Source: Pontibacter litorisediminis
GTDB lineage: Bacteria; Bacteroidota; Bacteroidia; Cytophagales; Hymenobacteraceae
Assembly: GCF_029360645.1 (NCBI RefSeq)
Contig: NZ_JARDUA010000002.1
Location: 558,001 to 622,000 of the forward strand
Reading direction: 5' to 3'
Length of the DNA: 64,000 nucleotides
Under the pieces are notes generated by a model. It saw only the letters and a list, made by a program, of their open reading frames with translations. It searched no databases and was not told the origin of the DNA. This document shows positions 53,948 through 63,931 of this stretch, piece after piece (position 1 is the stretch's first letter; each line of letters opens with the position of its first letter). The translations under genes were made by a program, and so were the position numbers.

Positions 53948-54664
53948 TTAGCGGTATGAGCCGTGGCTTCTCCTTCTGCTATCTGCCAGCGGCACCTCAG
54001 AGGTGACGATAAAATCTGGCTCGGCTTGCGCTATCCCGGCCTTGCCTTTTAAATGGTTAGCCAGCTCCAGCGCATTGCCCTTAGAATTCTTGTCCACGCG
54101 CACCAGGTAAGTATGCCCACTCAGAGGCATCAATACTTCGGCGTTGTAGTCGGCGGCGAGTGCAGCCAGTGCCTCTTCCATGCCCTCATTTATCGTCACG
54201 ATGGCCTCATTGCTGATGCCCAGCAAGCCGTCGCCGTTCATGAAGTAAGGTGCCACATACGTAACGGCAGGGTCTTTGGCCAATAGTTCCATGGCCACCT
54301 CCACCTGCTTGCAGTTTAATCCGTCTACCAGTTCAATGTTGTGCAGCAACGCTGAGTTAGAGCTTATCTGCCCTTTCTTCCCCTGCACAAATCCGTAGGC
54401 GGCTACTACCTCTGCCTCTTCCTCAGCACTCAACCCGCTGGCAAAGGCTACCAACACTTGTTTTGTAAACACTCCGCCTAGGTTTTTCTGTTCGTCGTTA
54501 TAGTAGTACGTGTAGGTGTCACAGGGGCCATTGCCGGCTTGTACCCTCAGCAGGGTTGGACCAGCCTTTATGTTCCGGATGGGTGAAGCCCCATCCTGTC
54601 TGCATGATGACAGTACCATGACTGCCATCAGGAAGGTGAATAAGTGTATAGAAATGCTTCTCAT
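53948..54664 (-). CDS. Lipoprotein resembling a subtilase propeptide/inhibitor domain, no protease
   Basis: 238 residues. Lipobox VMVLSSC followed by RQDGA. Residues about 60-115 (LGGVFTKQVLVAFASGLSAE) and about 165-225 (YNAEVLMPLSGHTYLVRVD, ELANHLKGKAGIAQAEPDF) look like the beta-alpha-beta propeptide domains that precede fervidolysin-type subtilases. There is no catalytic domain after it, and the next gene on this strand is not a protease. It may be a membrane-anchored protease inhibitor or chaperone. The family idea rests on motif resemblance only. Confidence 0.7.
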   Translation of the reverse strand: MRSISIHLFTFLMAVMVLSSCRQDGASPIRNIKAGPTLLRVQAGNGPCDTYTYYYNDEQKNLGGVFTKQVLVAFASGLSAEEEAEVVAAYGFVQGKKGQISSNSALLHNIELVDGLNCKQVEVAMELLAKDPAVTYVAPYFMNGDGLLGISNEAIVTINEGMEEALAALAADYNAEVLMPLSGHTYLVRVDKNSKGNALELANHLKGKAGIAQAEPDFIVTSEVPLADSRRRSHGSYR

Positions 54665-54728
54665 ATAGGTACAAATAAAATTCTGTAACAGACTGATTAT
54701 TTGTACGGTGAGACTTTGACAATAGCTG

Positions 54729-54736
54729 CAAATTTA
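54729..54736 (-). promoter_or_regulatory. Candidate -7 box for the lipoprotein gene
   Basis: On the minus strand TAAATTTG, a full match to TAnnTTTG, 64 nt upstream of the ATG, in very AT-rich DNA. Confidence 0.45.
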
Positions 54737-54839
54737 TTAAATTAAAAATAACTATAGTATAATTTATATATACCTATCCTTTACTATATGTTCTGCTGGC
54801 GTGTTCCCGGCAAAATAGAGTGCAAAATCACAGCATCTT

Positions 54840-56099
54840 TCAGGCTGCCTCTTCCAGTGTGAGGCTTGCTGCGTTTACCACCTGCTCGGCCGACACGTGC
54901 GCCGGTAACTGTGCTATAAACGCAATGGTTTGCTTCAGGGCAGGCAAGTATAACAGTAGGTCCTTTCGGCGGATGGTACCCACCAGTTGCCCCACTTTGG
55001 CATCGTCCCCGAAGGTGGTCAGTTCGCGCCACGGCAGCTGCGGCAAGAACTCCGGCATGGTGGTGCGCACGTAGATTTTTAGCTCATCCTCCTCCTCTAA
55101 CGCTACCGGCTTCAGCTCCTCTTCGTCGTTGTACTTAAACTTAGGGTAGTTATACTTGTAGCCAGCCAGTGCCGCCGACACATCGGCCCACACTGCCGAG
55201 CCAGTTGGGTGGCTTCCAGCGCCACGGCCTTTCAGGAATTGGTCACCTGCGTAACGGGCCTGCAGTTGCACCCCGTTAAACTCGGCCTCCACAAAGTATA
55301 ACTCTGAGTCAGGGAACACCAGCGTGGGTAGCACCTGCAGCTGCAGTTTGTTGTTTTTATTCAGTTTAGCTGAGGCCACCAACCGTATGCGTGCACCCAG
55401 TGCCTGCGCCAGCGCCACATCCTGCCTGGAAATGTGCTGGATGCCGGACCGCAGCACCTGCTCCGGCTTTATCACGGCCCCAAAGGCGTGCGCGGCAATC
55501 AGGCTTATCTTATGCAGCGCATCGTAGCCGCCCACATCCAGTGTCGGGTCGGCCTCGGCAAAGCCAAGCTCCTGCGCCTGTGCCAGCGCCTGGTTGTAAG
55601 AAATGCCTTCGCGGTCCAGCTTGGTGAGGATGTAATTAGAAGAACCGTTGAGGATACCGCTCACCTCCTGCAGGGGCTCATTGCCATAGTAGGCCTCCAG
55701 CGTCCGGAGAATTGGAATGCTGCCGCACACAGCCGCCTCGTATAGCAACGTACCGCCAAACTCCTGCTGCAGTGCCACCAGCTCCGTCAAATTTTCAGAG
55801 ATCATCTTCTTGTTGGCAGACACGATGGTCTTGCCCGCCTCCAGCGCCTGCCGCACTATCTGCAGCGCTTCCTTCGGATCACTGATCAGCTCGGCATACA
55901 GGTCTATACTCTCGTCCTGCAGCAGCTCCTGCGGGTCGTAGGTAAAACTATGGCTTGGCAGTGTGCGAAGCTTTTCGCGGTCGCGCACGCAGATCCTGGC
56001 CAGGTCCAGGTGCGGGTTATCCTGTAGTACATCGTGCAGGCCCTGCCCCACACAGCCAAAGCCGAAAATTCCTATACGTTTAGCGCTCTTGCTTTTCAT
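54840..56099 (-). CDS. hom: Homoserine dehydrogenase
   Basis: Makes homoserine from aspartate semialdehyde with NAD(P)H. 419 residues, monofunctional. The Rossmann loop GIFGFGCVGQGL is at about 9-20; VSANKKMISE, GTLLYEAAVCGSIPILRTL and GILNGSSNYILTKL, GFAEADPTLDVGGYDALHK are the conserved catalytic parts. A C-terminal stretch of about 100 residues (YVRTTMPEFLPQLPWRELTT) resembles an ACT-like regulatory region, weakly. Last gene of metY-metX-hom, overlapping metX by 20 bases, so it supplies homoserine for the acetylation by MetX. Confidence 0.95.
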   Translation of the reverse strand: MKSKSAKRIGIFGFGCVGQGLHDVLQDNPHLDLARICVRDREKLRTLPSHSFTYDPQELLQDESIDLYAELISDPKEALQIVRQALEAGKTIVSANKKMISENLTELVALQQEFGGTLLYEAAVCGSIPILRTLEAYYGNEPLQEVSGILNGSSNYILTKLDREGISYNQALAQAQELGFAEADPTLDVGGYDALHKISLIAAHAFGAVIKPEQVLRSGIQHISRQDVALAQALGARIRLVASAKLNKNNKLQLQVLPTLVFPDSELYFVEAEFNGVQLQARYAGDQFLKGRGAGSHPTGSAVWADVSAALAGYKYNYPKFKYNDEEELKPVALEEEDELKIYVRTTMPEFLPQLPWRELTTFGDDAKVGQLVGTIRRKDLLLYLPALKQTIAFIAQLPAHVSAEQVVNAASLTLEEAA

Positions 56100-57141
56100 A
56101 GTTTAACTCTTCTACTAATTGTTCTTGTTGATAAAATTGCTGGATGGCCTCTGTCAGTTGGTCCACCTCCACCAGAAAGCCGTCGTGGCCATAGTTGGAG
56201 CGGATGAGGTGAAAGGACGAGCCAGCCACATGCTCGTGCAGAAAGCGCTGCTCCTCCACCGGAAACAGTAAGTCCGAGTCCACGCTCACAAACAGGCACT
56301 TCGTCTTTACCTGCGCCAGCGCCCGCTCCACGCCTCCCCGGTCGCGGCCCACGTTGTGCGAGTCCATGGCTTTGGAAAGCAGCCAGTAGGTATAGGCGTT
56401 AAAGCGCTTTGCCAACTTCTCGCCCTGGTACACTTGGTAGCTGGAGGCCCGGAAGTTATCGGTTATACTATGGCCTGGCTCCTGCTGCGCCTCCTGGTAA
56501 GTGTTGTAGTGGCGGTAAGACAGCATGGCAATGGCCCGGGCCGTTTTCATCCCTTCCCTGCCGGCATCCTCTGTGCTGGCGGCCCAACTAGGGTCTTGCC
56601 GGATAGCCATGCGCTGGCTCTCGTTAAAGGCAATACCCCACGGCGAGTGGCGCGCGTTGCTGGCCACATGGATTAGCCGCTCAAACACAATTGGCCTGCG
56701 CAGTACCCATTCCAGCGCCTGCTGCCCGCCCAGCGAGCTTCCGATCAGGCTGTGCACCCGCTCCAAACCCAGCTCCTGCCGCAGCAGGTCGAAGGCGCTC
56801 ACAATGTCGCGGTTGGTAAGTTGCGGGAACGTATGGAAGTATGGCTTCAGGGTTTTAGGGTTTACAGACAGCGGCCCCGTGGAGCCGTAGCAACCGCCCA
56901 GCGTATTGGCGCACACCACAAACCACTCGCTTGGGTTGTAGAGTTTGCCCTCCCCAAAAAGGTCGCACCACCAGTCGGTAAAATCGGAGCTGCCGGTAAG
57001 GGCGTGGCACACCCACACCACATTGCTGCGCTGCGGGTTTAAGGTGCCGTAGGTGGTATAAGCCAGCTGGAAACCCGGTAGCGTAGCCCCGGACTCCAGC
57101 TGAAACTCCTGTTGGTAATGAAAAACGTGCTGTTCTGGCAT
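56080..57141 (-). CDS. metX: Homoserine O-acetyltransferase MetX
   Basis: Alpha/beta-hydrolase-fold acyltransferase; acetyl-CoA and homoserine give O-acetylhomoserine. 353 residues. Oxyanion part VWVCHALTGSSDF; nucleophile Ser136 in LIGSSLGGQQALEW; catalytic Asp in SVDSDLLFPVEEQ and His in NYGHDGFLVE. ANTLGGCYGSTGP is typical of MetX. Whether acetyl or succinyl is used cannot be fully decided from sequence. It lies 8 bp after metY; the 3' end overlaps hom. Confidence 0.97.
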   Translation of the reverse strand: MPEQHVFHYQQEFQLESGATLPGFQLAYTTYGTLNPQRSNVVWVCHALTGSSDFTDWWCDLFGEGKLYNPSEWFVVCANTLGGCYGSTGPLSVNPKTLKPYFHTFPQLTNRDIVSAFDLLRQELGLERVHSLIGSSLGGQQALEWVLRRPIVFERLIHVASNARHSPWGIAFNESQRMAIRQDPSWAASTEDAGREGMKTARAIAMLSYRHYNTYQEAQQEPGHSITDNFRASSYQVYQGEKLAKRFNAYTYWLLSKAMDSHNVGRDRGGVERALAQVKTKCLFVSVDSDLLFPVEEQRFLHEHVAGSSFHLIRSNYGHDGFLVEVDQLTEAIQQFYQQEQLVEELNYEKQER

Positions 57142-57149
57142 TTTATACT

Positions 57150-58484
<1,335 letters not shown>

Positions 58485-58557
58485 TTATAGTATGTAGAAA
58501 GAAAAAACATGAATTAACGAAGACAGGTGGTTATGCAGGTATAAGTAGGCTGTAGCA

Positions 58558-58574
58558 GCAGATCCGGGATCTGC
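58558..58574 (-). promoter_or_regulatory. Small hairpin between leader peptide and metY
   Basis: GCAGAT-CCGGG-ATCTGC, a near-perfect palindrome 40 bases after the leader stop. It is in the same relative place as the hairpins at 2775-2800 and 12678-12699, but weaker. Confidence 0.35.
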
Positions 58575-58613
58575 CACTAAGCCATGTATGAAAACAGGAG
58601 CGTTATACCTTGA

Positions 58614-58760
58614 TTAGCAGCAACAACAGCTGCACATGACACACATGGACGTGCGTATGACGAAAGCATTAGCAGGAGCTAAAATGCGGTTACGCGACAG
58701 TGACTTTTCTGTCGGTGAAACTAATAATACGTGCTGTGTTGGCTTGATTCCCTTTTTCAT
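58614..58760 (-). CDS. Cysteine-rich leader peptide (48 aa) of metY-metX-hom
   Basis: A 48-codon frame that starts 10 nt after riboswitch P1 and ends MCVMCSCCCC then TAA, with six cysteines in the last nine residues and two methionines in the same stretch. The first 38 residues hold no cysteine and begin MKKGIKPTQHVLLVS. It is the third example of the same layout in this window. Stalling when Cys-tRNA (and perhaps Met-tRNA) is scarce is the inferred trigger for expression of the downstream genes. Confidence 0.75.
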   Translation of the reverse strand: MKKGIKPTQHVLLVSPTEKSLSRNRILAPANAFVIRTSMCVMCSCCCC

Positions 58761-58770
58761 GACCGTATCA

Positions 58771-58878
58771 ATTTATATTCGTCCGGCACCCTGCCGAACT
58801 CAGGAATTAGCACCTTAACACCGATGGTTAGGTTGCTAGCGTTTCACAGAGCCTGTCTCTCCACGCTTCTTTATAAAT
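58771..58878 (-). ncRNA. SAM-I (S-box) riboswitch upstream of metY-metX-hom
   Basis: Minus strand: P1 ATTTATA (58878-58872) with TATAAAT (58777-58771); P2 GCGT with ACGC; core TAGCAACC and AAGGTGCTAATTCC; pseudoknot CAGG (58855-58852) with CCTG (58804-58801); P4 CGGCA-GGG-TGCCG. P2 differs in sequence from the other two copies (AGAGG/CCTCT there), so it is conserved in structure rather than copied recently. Confidence 0.9.
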
Positions 58879-58912
58879 CAATAACCGCAAAGGGCGTATT
58901 GACTTGATGTTG

Positions 58913-58945
58913 CAAGTATACGGCGCGACTTTTTAAAAAGCCAAA
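58913..58945 (-). promoter_or_regulatory. Promoter of metY-metX-hom
   Basis: Minus strand: TTTG (-33, 58945-58942), a 21-nt spacer, then TATACTTG (-7, 58920-58913), 35 nt before riboswitch P1. Here the window-wide word TATACTT forms the -7 element. Confidence 0.6.
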
Positions 58946-59145
58946 CATATCGCTGATATTTTTTGAAAATCAAAAAATATTACCTCTGAATTTCCAGGGC
59001 ACCTCTTCTACTTCTGTTTGATATACAACAACATACTTAGACACTGACTTGCGTCAATCTTTAGGTTTGTGTCAGGCTAGAGTAGTTTTTTGACTTGGGA
59101 GGACTGCAGCACCTTACTTGCTTTAGCCATACTTTATGGTGCTTT

Positions 59146-59167
59146 GGCGCAAGTATCCGCTTGTGCC
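59146..59167. repeat. REP-like imperfect palindrome (copy 2) within a repeat mosaic
   Basis: GGCGCAAGTATCCGCTTGTG followed by CC: a 22-bp hairpin-forming word with copies at 25276-25297 and 61934-61955. It starts a noncoding mosaic (about 59140-59680) whose pieces AGCTACCCTTACTAGCTACTG, GGGCATCGCGCT, ACCCAAAGACTGGG and GATGCCATGAAACTTATACTTC recur in the same order, slightly changed, at 62180-62550. The whole spacer 58946-59932 otherwise shows no gene. Confidence 0.65.
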
Positions 59168-59932
59168 TCTATTAGCCACTGCTTCCCCTAGCTTGAAACA
59201 AGCTACCCTTACTAGCTACTGTTCATCCACGGCCTTACGAGCCTATAGTTGCATAGTATACTTTCTGCTCTCAAGCCCGAGAGGGCTCGTCCTGGGGGTA
59301 GGGGCCCTCGATAAGGGCATCGCGCTGTCTACATTTCATTTGCTGTCGCAATGCCTCGCTCTCGCTCGTCACCGGAAATCTAGAAGGCGCTCTTTTTCGA
59401 GGGCCCCTACCCCCACCCAAAGACTGGGTTCTAGTTCGATAGCCAGAGCTTACAGAACTTGAACCGAGCTCCCCTCCTTGGACTACCAAGAACGCGAGTT
59501 CGAAGGTAGCGAGCGTAGCTGTGAGGGGTAGGGGTGGTTGGAACCGGCACAGCGAACAATTCCTCTCTCGTGGACTAGCCAAAACACGAGTTTTGAGCGA
59601 GCGAAGCTCTCTAGGGATGGGTTAATACTTCAGCTGATGCTACCCCTGATGCCATGAAACTTATACTTCCGCCGAAGCAACTGCAGGTTTCTCTCCTTAG
59701 CTCTCCGAGAGCGTGAGCTTGAAATTTTTAGATGCAGCGCTGAGAGGCAGGGATATCAAGCTGATTCCGCAGAAAAACTCTAGGCGTCCAACTATCCTGC
59801 AACCCTGATCCTGGTGATTAAAAACTTTTTCTCCGCTACCATACTAATTATTTTAGCCAAAAAATCCTATCTTCGAATTTTAGGAGCCGGTGCTCTGCCG
59901 GCTGTGCAGGAGATTGAAACGTTGTTGAGCCC

Positions 59933-61489
59933 ATGTCCCAAATCTTTATTCGTCAGACGGTAGTGTACGAGGAGCAGGCCCCGCTCTCGCTGTATGAGCT
60001 GCACCAGCAGATACGCGAGGAGTTGGAGGTGGCTTTCCCGGACAGCTATTGGGTGGCGGCGGAGGTGGCGCAGGTGAACGTGGACCGCCGCAAAGGCCAC
60101 TGCTACCTGACACTGGTGGACAAAGGCGACGATGCGCGGCAAATGCTGGCGCAGGCCAGGGCCACTATTTGGGGATCGCGCTACCAGATGCTGGGGCGCT
60201 ATTTTGAGGAGAAAACGGGGCAGCCGCTAAAAGCAGGTTTAAAGGTCCTGATGCAGGCAACCGTCCGCTTTCATGAGCTTTACGGCCTCAGCCTCGATAT
60301 TACCAACATCGACCCAAACTATACCATCGGCGATCTGGCCCGCCAGCGCCTCGAAACGCTGAAACGCCTGGAGGCAGAAGGGCTGCTGGAGGCAAACAAA
60401 GAGCTGGAGCTGCCGCTGGTGCCGAAACGGCTGGCGGTCATTTCCTCCGCCACCGCGGCTGGTTTCCAGGATTTCATGCACCAACTGGAGAACAACAGCT
60501 ACGGCTATGTTTTCGAGACGAGGCTTTTCCCCGCCACGGTGCAGGGCAACGAGGCACCGGCCTCCGTGGCACAGGCTTTCGCGCAGGTGGCCCAAAACAG
60601 CGCTACCTTCGATGCCATTGTGCTGATACGGGGGGGCGGCTCTCAGACAGACCTAAGCTGCTTTGATGACTATAAAATAGCGGCTGCCATCGGCAACTCG
60701 CCGCTGCCGGTGCTCACAGGCATTGGCCATGAGCGCGACGAAAGTATAGCCGATTTGGTGGCCCACACGCGCCTGAAAACGCCCACCGCCGTGGCCGGTT
60801 TCCTCATTGACAAATTTCGGGAAGCAGAGGAGCATGCCGAAGACCTTTTCGACAGCATCCGGATGTTTGCGGCGCAGCAACTGAAGCTGACGGACGACAA
60901 ACTGGAACGGCTCAGCCTGCGCTTCCAGAACACGACCAGGCAATTGTTGCAAGGCAGTAAAGACAAGCTCGAAACGCTGTCGCGGGGATTATTACTCAAA
61001 CCAAAGGCTTACCTGGAGGCGCAGCGGCACCTGGTAAGCGATCTGGAGAAGGATGTGAATGCCGGCACCAAAGACCTGCTGCATGAACGGCAGCGTTACT
61101 TGCAGGAGTTATCGGTGTGCGTGGAGGGCAAAAGCCAGCGCTACCTGCACCTGAAGGAGCACGAGCTTAACCACCTAGTGCACTGTGTGGAGACAGAGTC
61201 AAAGGATAAACTGAAGAAAGAGCAGCTAAGCTTTACCAAGTACAGCGACAAGCTGGAATATACGGCCAAAAGCAAGCTTCAGGGGGAGAATCACCGCCTG
61301 AGACTGTTGGAAATGAGTATAGAAGCCAACAACCCGGAGAAGCTGTTGCTGCGGGGCTACACGCTTACGCTCATCGACGGCAAGATCATTAAAAGTATAA
61401 AAGAAGTAAAAGAAGGCGATGTGGTGGAGACCAAAATGCAGGATGGCAGCCTCCACAGTATCGTTGTAAATATTGATACCGATGAATAA
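59933..61489 (+). CDS. xseA: Exodeoxyribonuclease VII large subunit XseA
   Basis: Catalytic subunit of exonuclease VII, which degrades single-stranded DNA in repair. 518 residues, longer than the usual 400-450. N-terminal OB-fold (VAAEVAQVNVDRRKGHCYLTL), catalytic core with LAVISSATAAGFQDF, LIRGGGSQTDLSCFDDYKIA and GIGHERDESIADLVAHTRLK. A long coiled coil (about 290-470) is extended here relative to E. coli. C-terminal strand LLRGYTLTLIDGKIIKS. Overlaps xseB by eight bases. Confidence 0.96.
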   Translation: MSQIFIRQTVVYEEQAPLSLYELHQQIREELEVAFPDSYWVAAEVAQVNVDRRKGHCYLTLVDKGDDARQMLAQARATIWGSRYQMLGRYFEEKTGQPLKAGLKVLMQATVRFHELYGLSLDITNIDPNYTIGDLARQRLETLKRLEAEGLLEANKELELPLVPKRLAVISSATAAGFQDFMHQLENNSYGYVFETRLFPATVQGNEAPASVAQAFAQVAQNSATFDAIVLIRGGGSQTDLSCFDDYKIAAAIGNSPLPVLTGIGHERDESIADLVAHTRLKTPTAVAGFLIDKFREAEEHAEDLFDSIRMFAAQQLKLTDDKLERLSLRFQNTTRQLLQGSKDKLETLSRGLLLKPKAYLEAQRHLVSDLEKDVNAGTKDLLHERQRYLQELSVCVEGKSQRYLHLKEHELNHLVHCVETESKDKLKKEQLSFTKYSDKLEYTAKSKLQGENHRLRLLEMSIEANNPEKLLLRGYTLTLIDGKIIKSIKEVKEGDVVETKMQDGSLHSIVVNIDTDE

Positions 61490-61745
61490 GGACCTAAAGG
61501 ACATGACCTACCGCGAGGCGACCCAGGAGCTGGAGGAGATTTTACGCGCCATTGAGAACGATGCCGTGGATGTGGATGAACTGACGCAGAAAGTACAGCG
61601 TTCGTCTCAGCTGATAAAGCTGTGCAAGGAGAAGCTCCGCAAAGCCGAGAAAGCCATCGATCAGGTATTTAACGAGGAGAACTGCGAAGCCCCGGCGCCC
61701 ACGAAGCCGCAGGAAGGCAAGGCGCCAAGCGGCACGTTGTTTTAA
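61482..61745 (+). CDS. xseB: Exodeoxyribonuclease VII small subunit XseB
   Basis: 87 residues from ATG at 61482, inside the end of xseA. Two-helix protein with the family pattern YREATQELEEILRAIENDAVDVDELTQKVQRSSQLIKLCKEKLR (each part recognisable), followed by a Pro/Lys-rich tail. It binds the XseA coiled coil. The start at 61473 (TTG) is less likely. Confidence 0.95.
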   Translation: MNKDLKDMTYREATQELEEILRAIENDAVDVDELTQKVQRSSQLIKLCKEKLRKAEKAIDQVFNEENCEAPAPTKPQEGKAPSGTLF

Positions 61746-61895
61746 ACTATCTTAACTGCTCACTGTTCCGGACAACCTAGTCCGGAACCTTCTCCGCTGC
61801 GGAGTTCCTGATCCGCATGAACCAAACTTTATACTTACTAACCTGCCAGGCGTAAATCTTCAGATTTGTGGCTTACTAATGATGTTAAGTCTGTG

Positions 61896-62031
61896 ACTCG
61901 ACTGGCTTGAAAAGCCATACATTATACTTCTCTGGCGCAAGCGTCCGCTTGTGCCGTCTTATACTTCGGCTATAGTTTTGTGGTCCCCCGCTGGCGCGGG
62001 TTTGTAACTCGACTGGCTTGAAAAGCCATAC
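61896..62031 (+). repeat. Direct repeat of 25 bp, 111 bp apart
   Basis: ACTCGACTGGCTTGAAAAGC and the following CATAC are identical at 61896-61920 and 62007-62031; each contains the small hairpin TGGCTT-GAA-AAGCCA and is followed by a TTATACTTC word. The REP-like word copy 3 (61934-61955) lies between. Confidence 0.85.
61934..61955. repeat. REP-like imperfect palindrome (copy 3) within a repeat mosaic
   Basis: GGCGCAAGCGTCCGCTTGTG followed by CC; the two halves pair over 10 bp with one G-T. It belongs to a second mosaic (about 61890-62600) related to 59140-59680. The entire spacer 61746-62650 has no convincing gene. Confidence 0.7.
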
Positions 62032-62650
62032 TTATACTTCGGCCATACTTTCATAGCCATTGCCTCTGTCTGTGTCTAGCTGCTGGTCCCGCTGTCTGTA
62101 CTAAGTTTTCCTTCCCGCTAGCGCGAGCTTGTAGCTCGTGCTTTCCCCATTGCCACTACTTCCTGTAGTTTGACCAAGCTATCCTTACTAGCTACTGCGA
62201 ATCCATAGTCCTAAAACCAACTTGTTGCATTTCTGGCTTTGGCTCCCTCAAGGCCGGGAGGCCTCGTCTTCGGGCATCGCGCTGGGAGCTTTTCCTGCCC
62301 TCGTACCTCGGGCTGCCTCCGGCACCGGAAAAACTCGCATAGGCGCTCAACCCAAAGACTGGGATCTGGTTCGATAGCTCCCGCTGACGAAGTTTGAACT
62401 TAGCTTTCTCCCCTGTTCTTAGGGGATGACAGGGCGAGGTGAATTTCCTTCCTCAGAGGGGCTGGGGGTAAGTTTATAAATTGTGGGGTCAGGTCGTAAC
62501 ATGTCGCGCCAGGACAGCTGTGATGAAACTTATACTTCAGCATCAGCAGTTACACTCCCTCCTTCTCAGTCAAAGAGGGGCAAAGATAACTGGACCCGGC
62601 ACTGCGAAAGGTGAACAACAAAGCTCGTTCCTCACCTAGCGGTGCTAATG

Positions 62651-62684
62651 AAAAAAGTAAGAGACGAAACGTATTGCGTCTCTT
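62651..62684 (-). terminator. Terminator of the DUF6687-like gene
   Basis: Minus strand: AAGAGACG-loop-CGTCTCTT followed by ACTTTTTT; it lies 45 bp after the stop codon at 62729. Confidence 0.85.
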
Positions 62685-62728
62685 CAACTGGCAAATTCAA
62701 TTGATTCAGACTTAACCCAGGCCGGCGA

Positions 62729-63784
62729 TTACTTGTTCAGTTCCTTCACCTCTTTCCAGGTCCAGTTATACTTGGGTTGGATGTCCTGGTATGCCTGTTG
62801 GTAATAGGCTACCACCTCCTGCTTCAGCTGCGCTGCGGGTATAGACGAAGTATAAATCTCGCGCTCCGTAGGGTTGGCATAAGTCTCCGAGCGGTTCAAC
62901 TTGTCGCCATCAAGGCGGAGCAGGGGGCCGGTTTCGGTGATAGCATCGTAAGTCCAGCGGCGGCCGGAGGTTTCCAGTTCGTTCAGGCGAGCAGCCAGCG
63001 GCGCCATGCTTAGGCGCGGCAGTGTCGGCCGGGAGGTAATGTCTACCCAGGTAGTATACTTGTACTCCAGCTCATACTTGCTGCCCTGGTAGCAGGCCAG
63101 CACCATATCAAAGCCCTGCGTGCGGCTAAAAAGGGCGTAGTAGTGGATGGGATGTGGCGTTTCGATGATGATGAGGCCGATCTCCGGGTGGCGCGTGATC
63201 TTGGTATCCGGCTTGTACATGTCGCGGTAGCCGAGCAACACACTGGCCACCTCGTCTTCCCACGCTCCTTTTTCCCAGTCCGGGTCCTGCAGCACACGGG
63301 CGAACTCGCGCAGAAAATAGCGGAACTTCTGCACGCACTGCGCCGCCTCCTTCTCCTCCATTTCATCTGCCTCAAACGGCTTGTAGAACAGGTCGCGCTC
63401 TTTGGCATTTAGCCAGCACACCAGCTTCAGGGCCTCGCCAGCCAGCGGGTGGTTCAGGTCCAGCTCCCGGAAGTCGCCTATCAAGGCCATCTGGCGAAGC
63501 AGTTCCTCGTTCTCCAGTGCCAGCTCCGGGTTCAGTAGCGCCCAAACGCCCACAAAACCATCTATGTCGAAGTGGTTGGCCGTTACGTAAGGCAGGTCCA
63601 GCTCGGGCAGGTTTTGGCGCATCGCATTTAGCACAATGGCTGCGCTGGTGTCATCCTTTACGGATGCGGGTGTGGGGGCACCTTTCCAGTGCGAGAGCAT
63701 TACGCCGTTGGCATGGGTACTGTCTACCACAATAGCTTTCTTATCCTTAACCTCCGAGAAAGGTATAAACTGTCGTTGCTGCAT
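62729..63784 (-). CDS. Conserved protein, probably DUF6687 family
   Basis: 351 residues, soluble, no signal peptide. The N-terminal IVVDSTHANGVMLSHWKGAP and YVTANHFDIDGFVGVWALLNP hold conserved-looking His and Asp residues that could bind metal, somewhat like DHH-type phosphoesterases, but the match is not clear enough to assign an enzyme. The rest is mixed alpha/beta, Trp- and Tyr-rich (KYNWTWKEVKELNK at the end). The family name is from recall and is uncertain. Single gene with terminator, divergent from pncB. Confidence 0.7.
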   Translation of the reverse strand: MQQRQFIPFSEVKDKKAIVVDSTHANGVMLSHWKGAPTPASVKDDTSAAIVLNAMRQNLPELDLPYVTANHFDIDGFVGVWALLNPELALENEELLRQMALIGDFRELDLNHPLAGEALKLVCWLNAKERDLFYKPFEADEMEEKEAAQCVQKFRYFLREFARVLQDPDWEKGAWEDEVASVLLGYRDMYKPDTKITRHPEIGLIIIETPHPIHYYALFSRTQGFDMVLACYQGSKYELEYKYTTWVDITSRPTLPRLSMAPLAARLNELETSGRRWTYDAITETGPLLRLDGDKLNRSETYANPTEREIYTSSIPAAQLKQEVVAYYQQAYQDIQPKYNWTWKEVKELNK

Positions 63785-63931
63785 GGCCTAAAGTTGCAGA
63801 TACGTGGGCCAACCTGCAAGTTTTTTTATAGCCTTCTGAGTATAAACGCTTCGCAGCCGCCCCGGCCGATCATCCTTTTATTTTGCGCTATACTTGCTAA
63901 CTTACCGGCAGAAACAACACGTATAAGCCCC

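Noticed and set aside
59136..59600. Short frames in the repeat mosaics (about 108 and 103 codons)
   Set aside because: They lie in repeated noncoding DNA, lack codon bias, and the pieces recur without frame conservation at 62180-62550.
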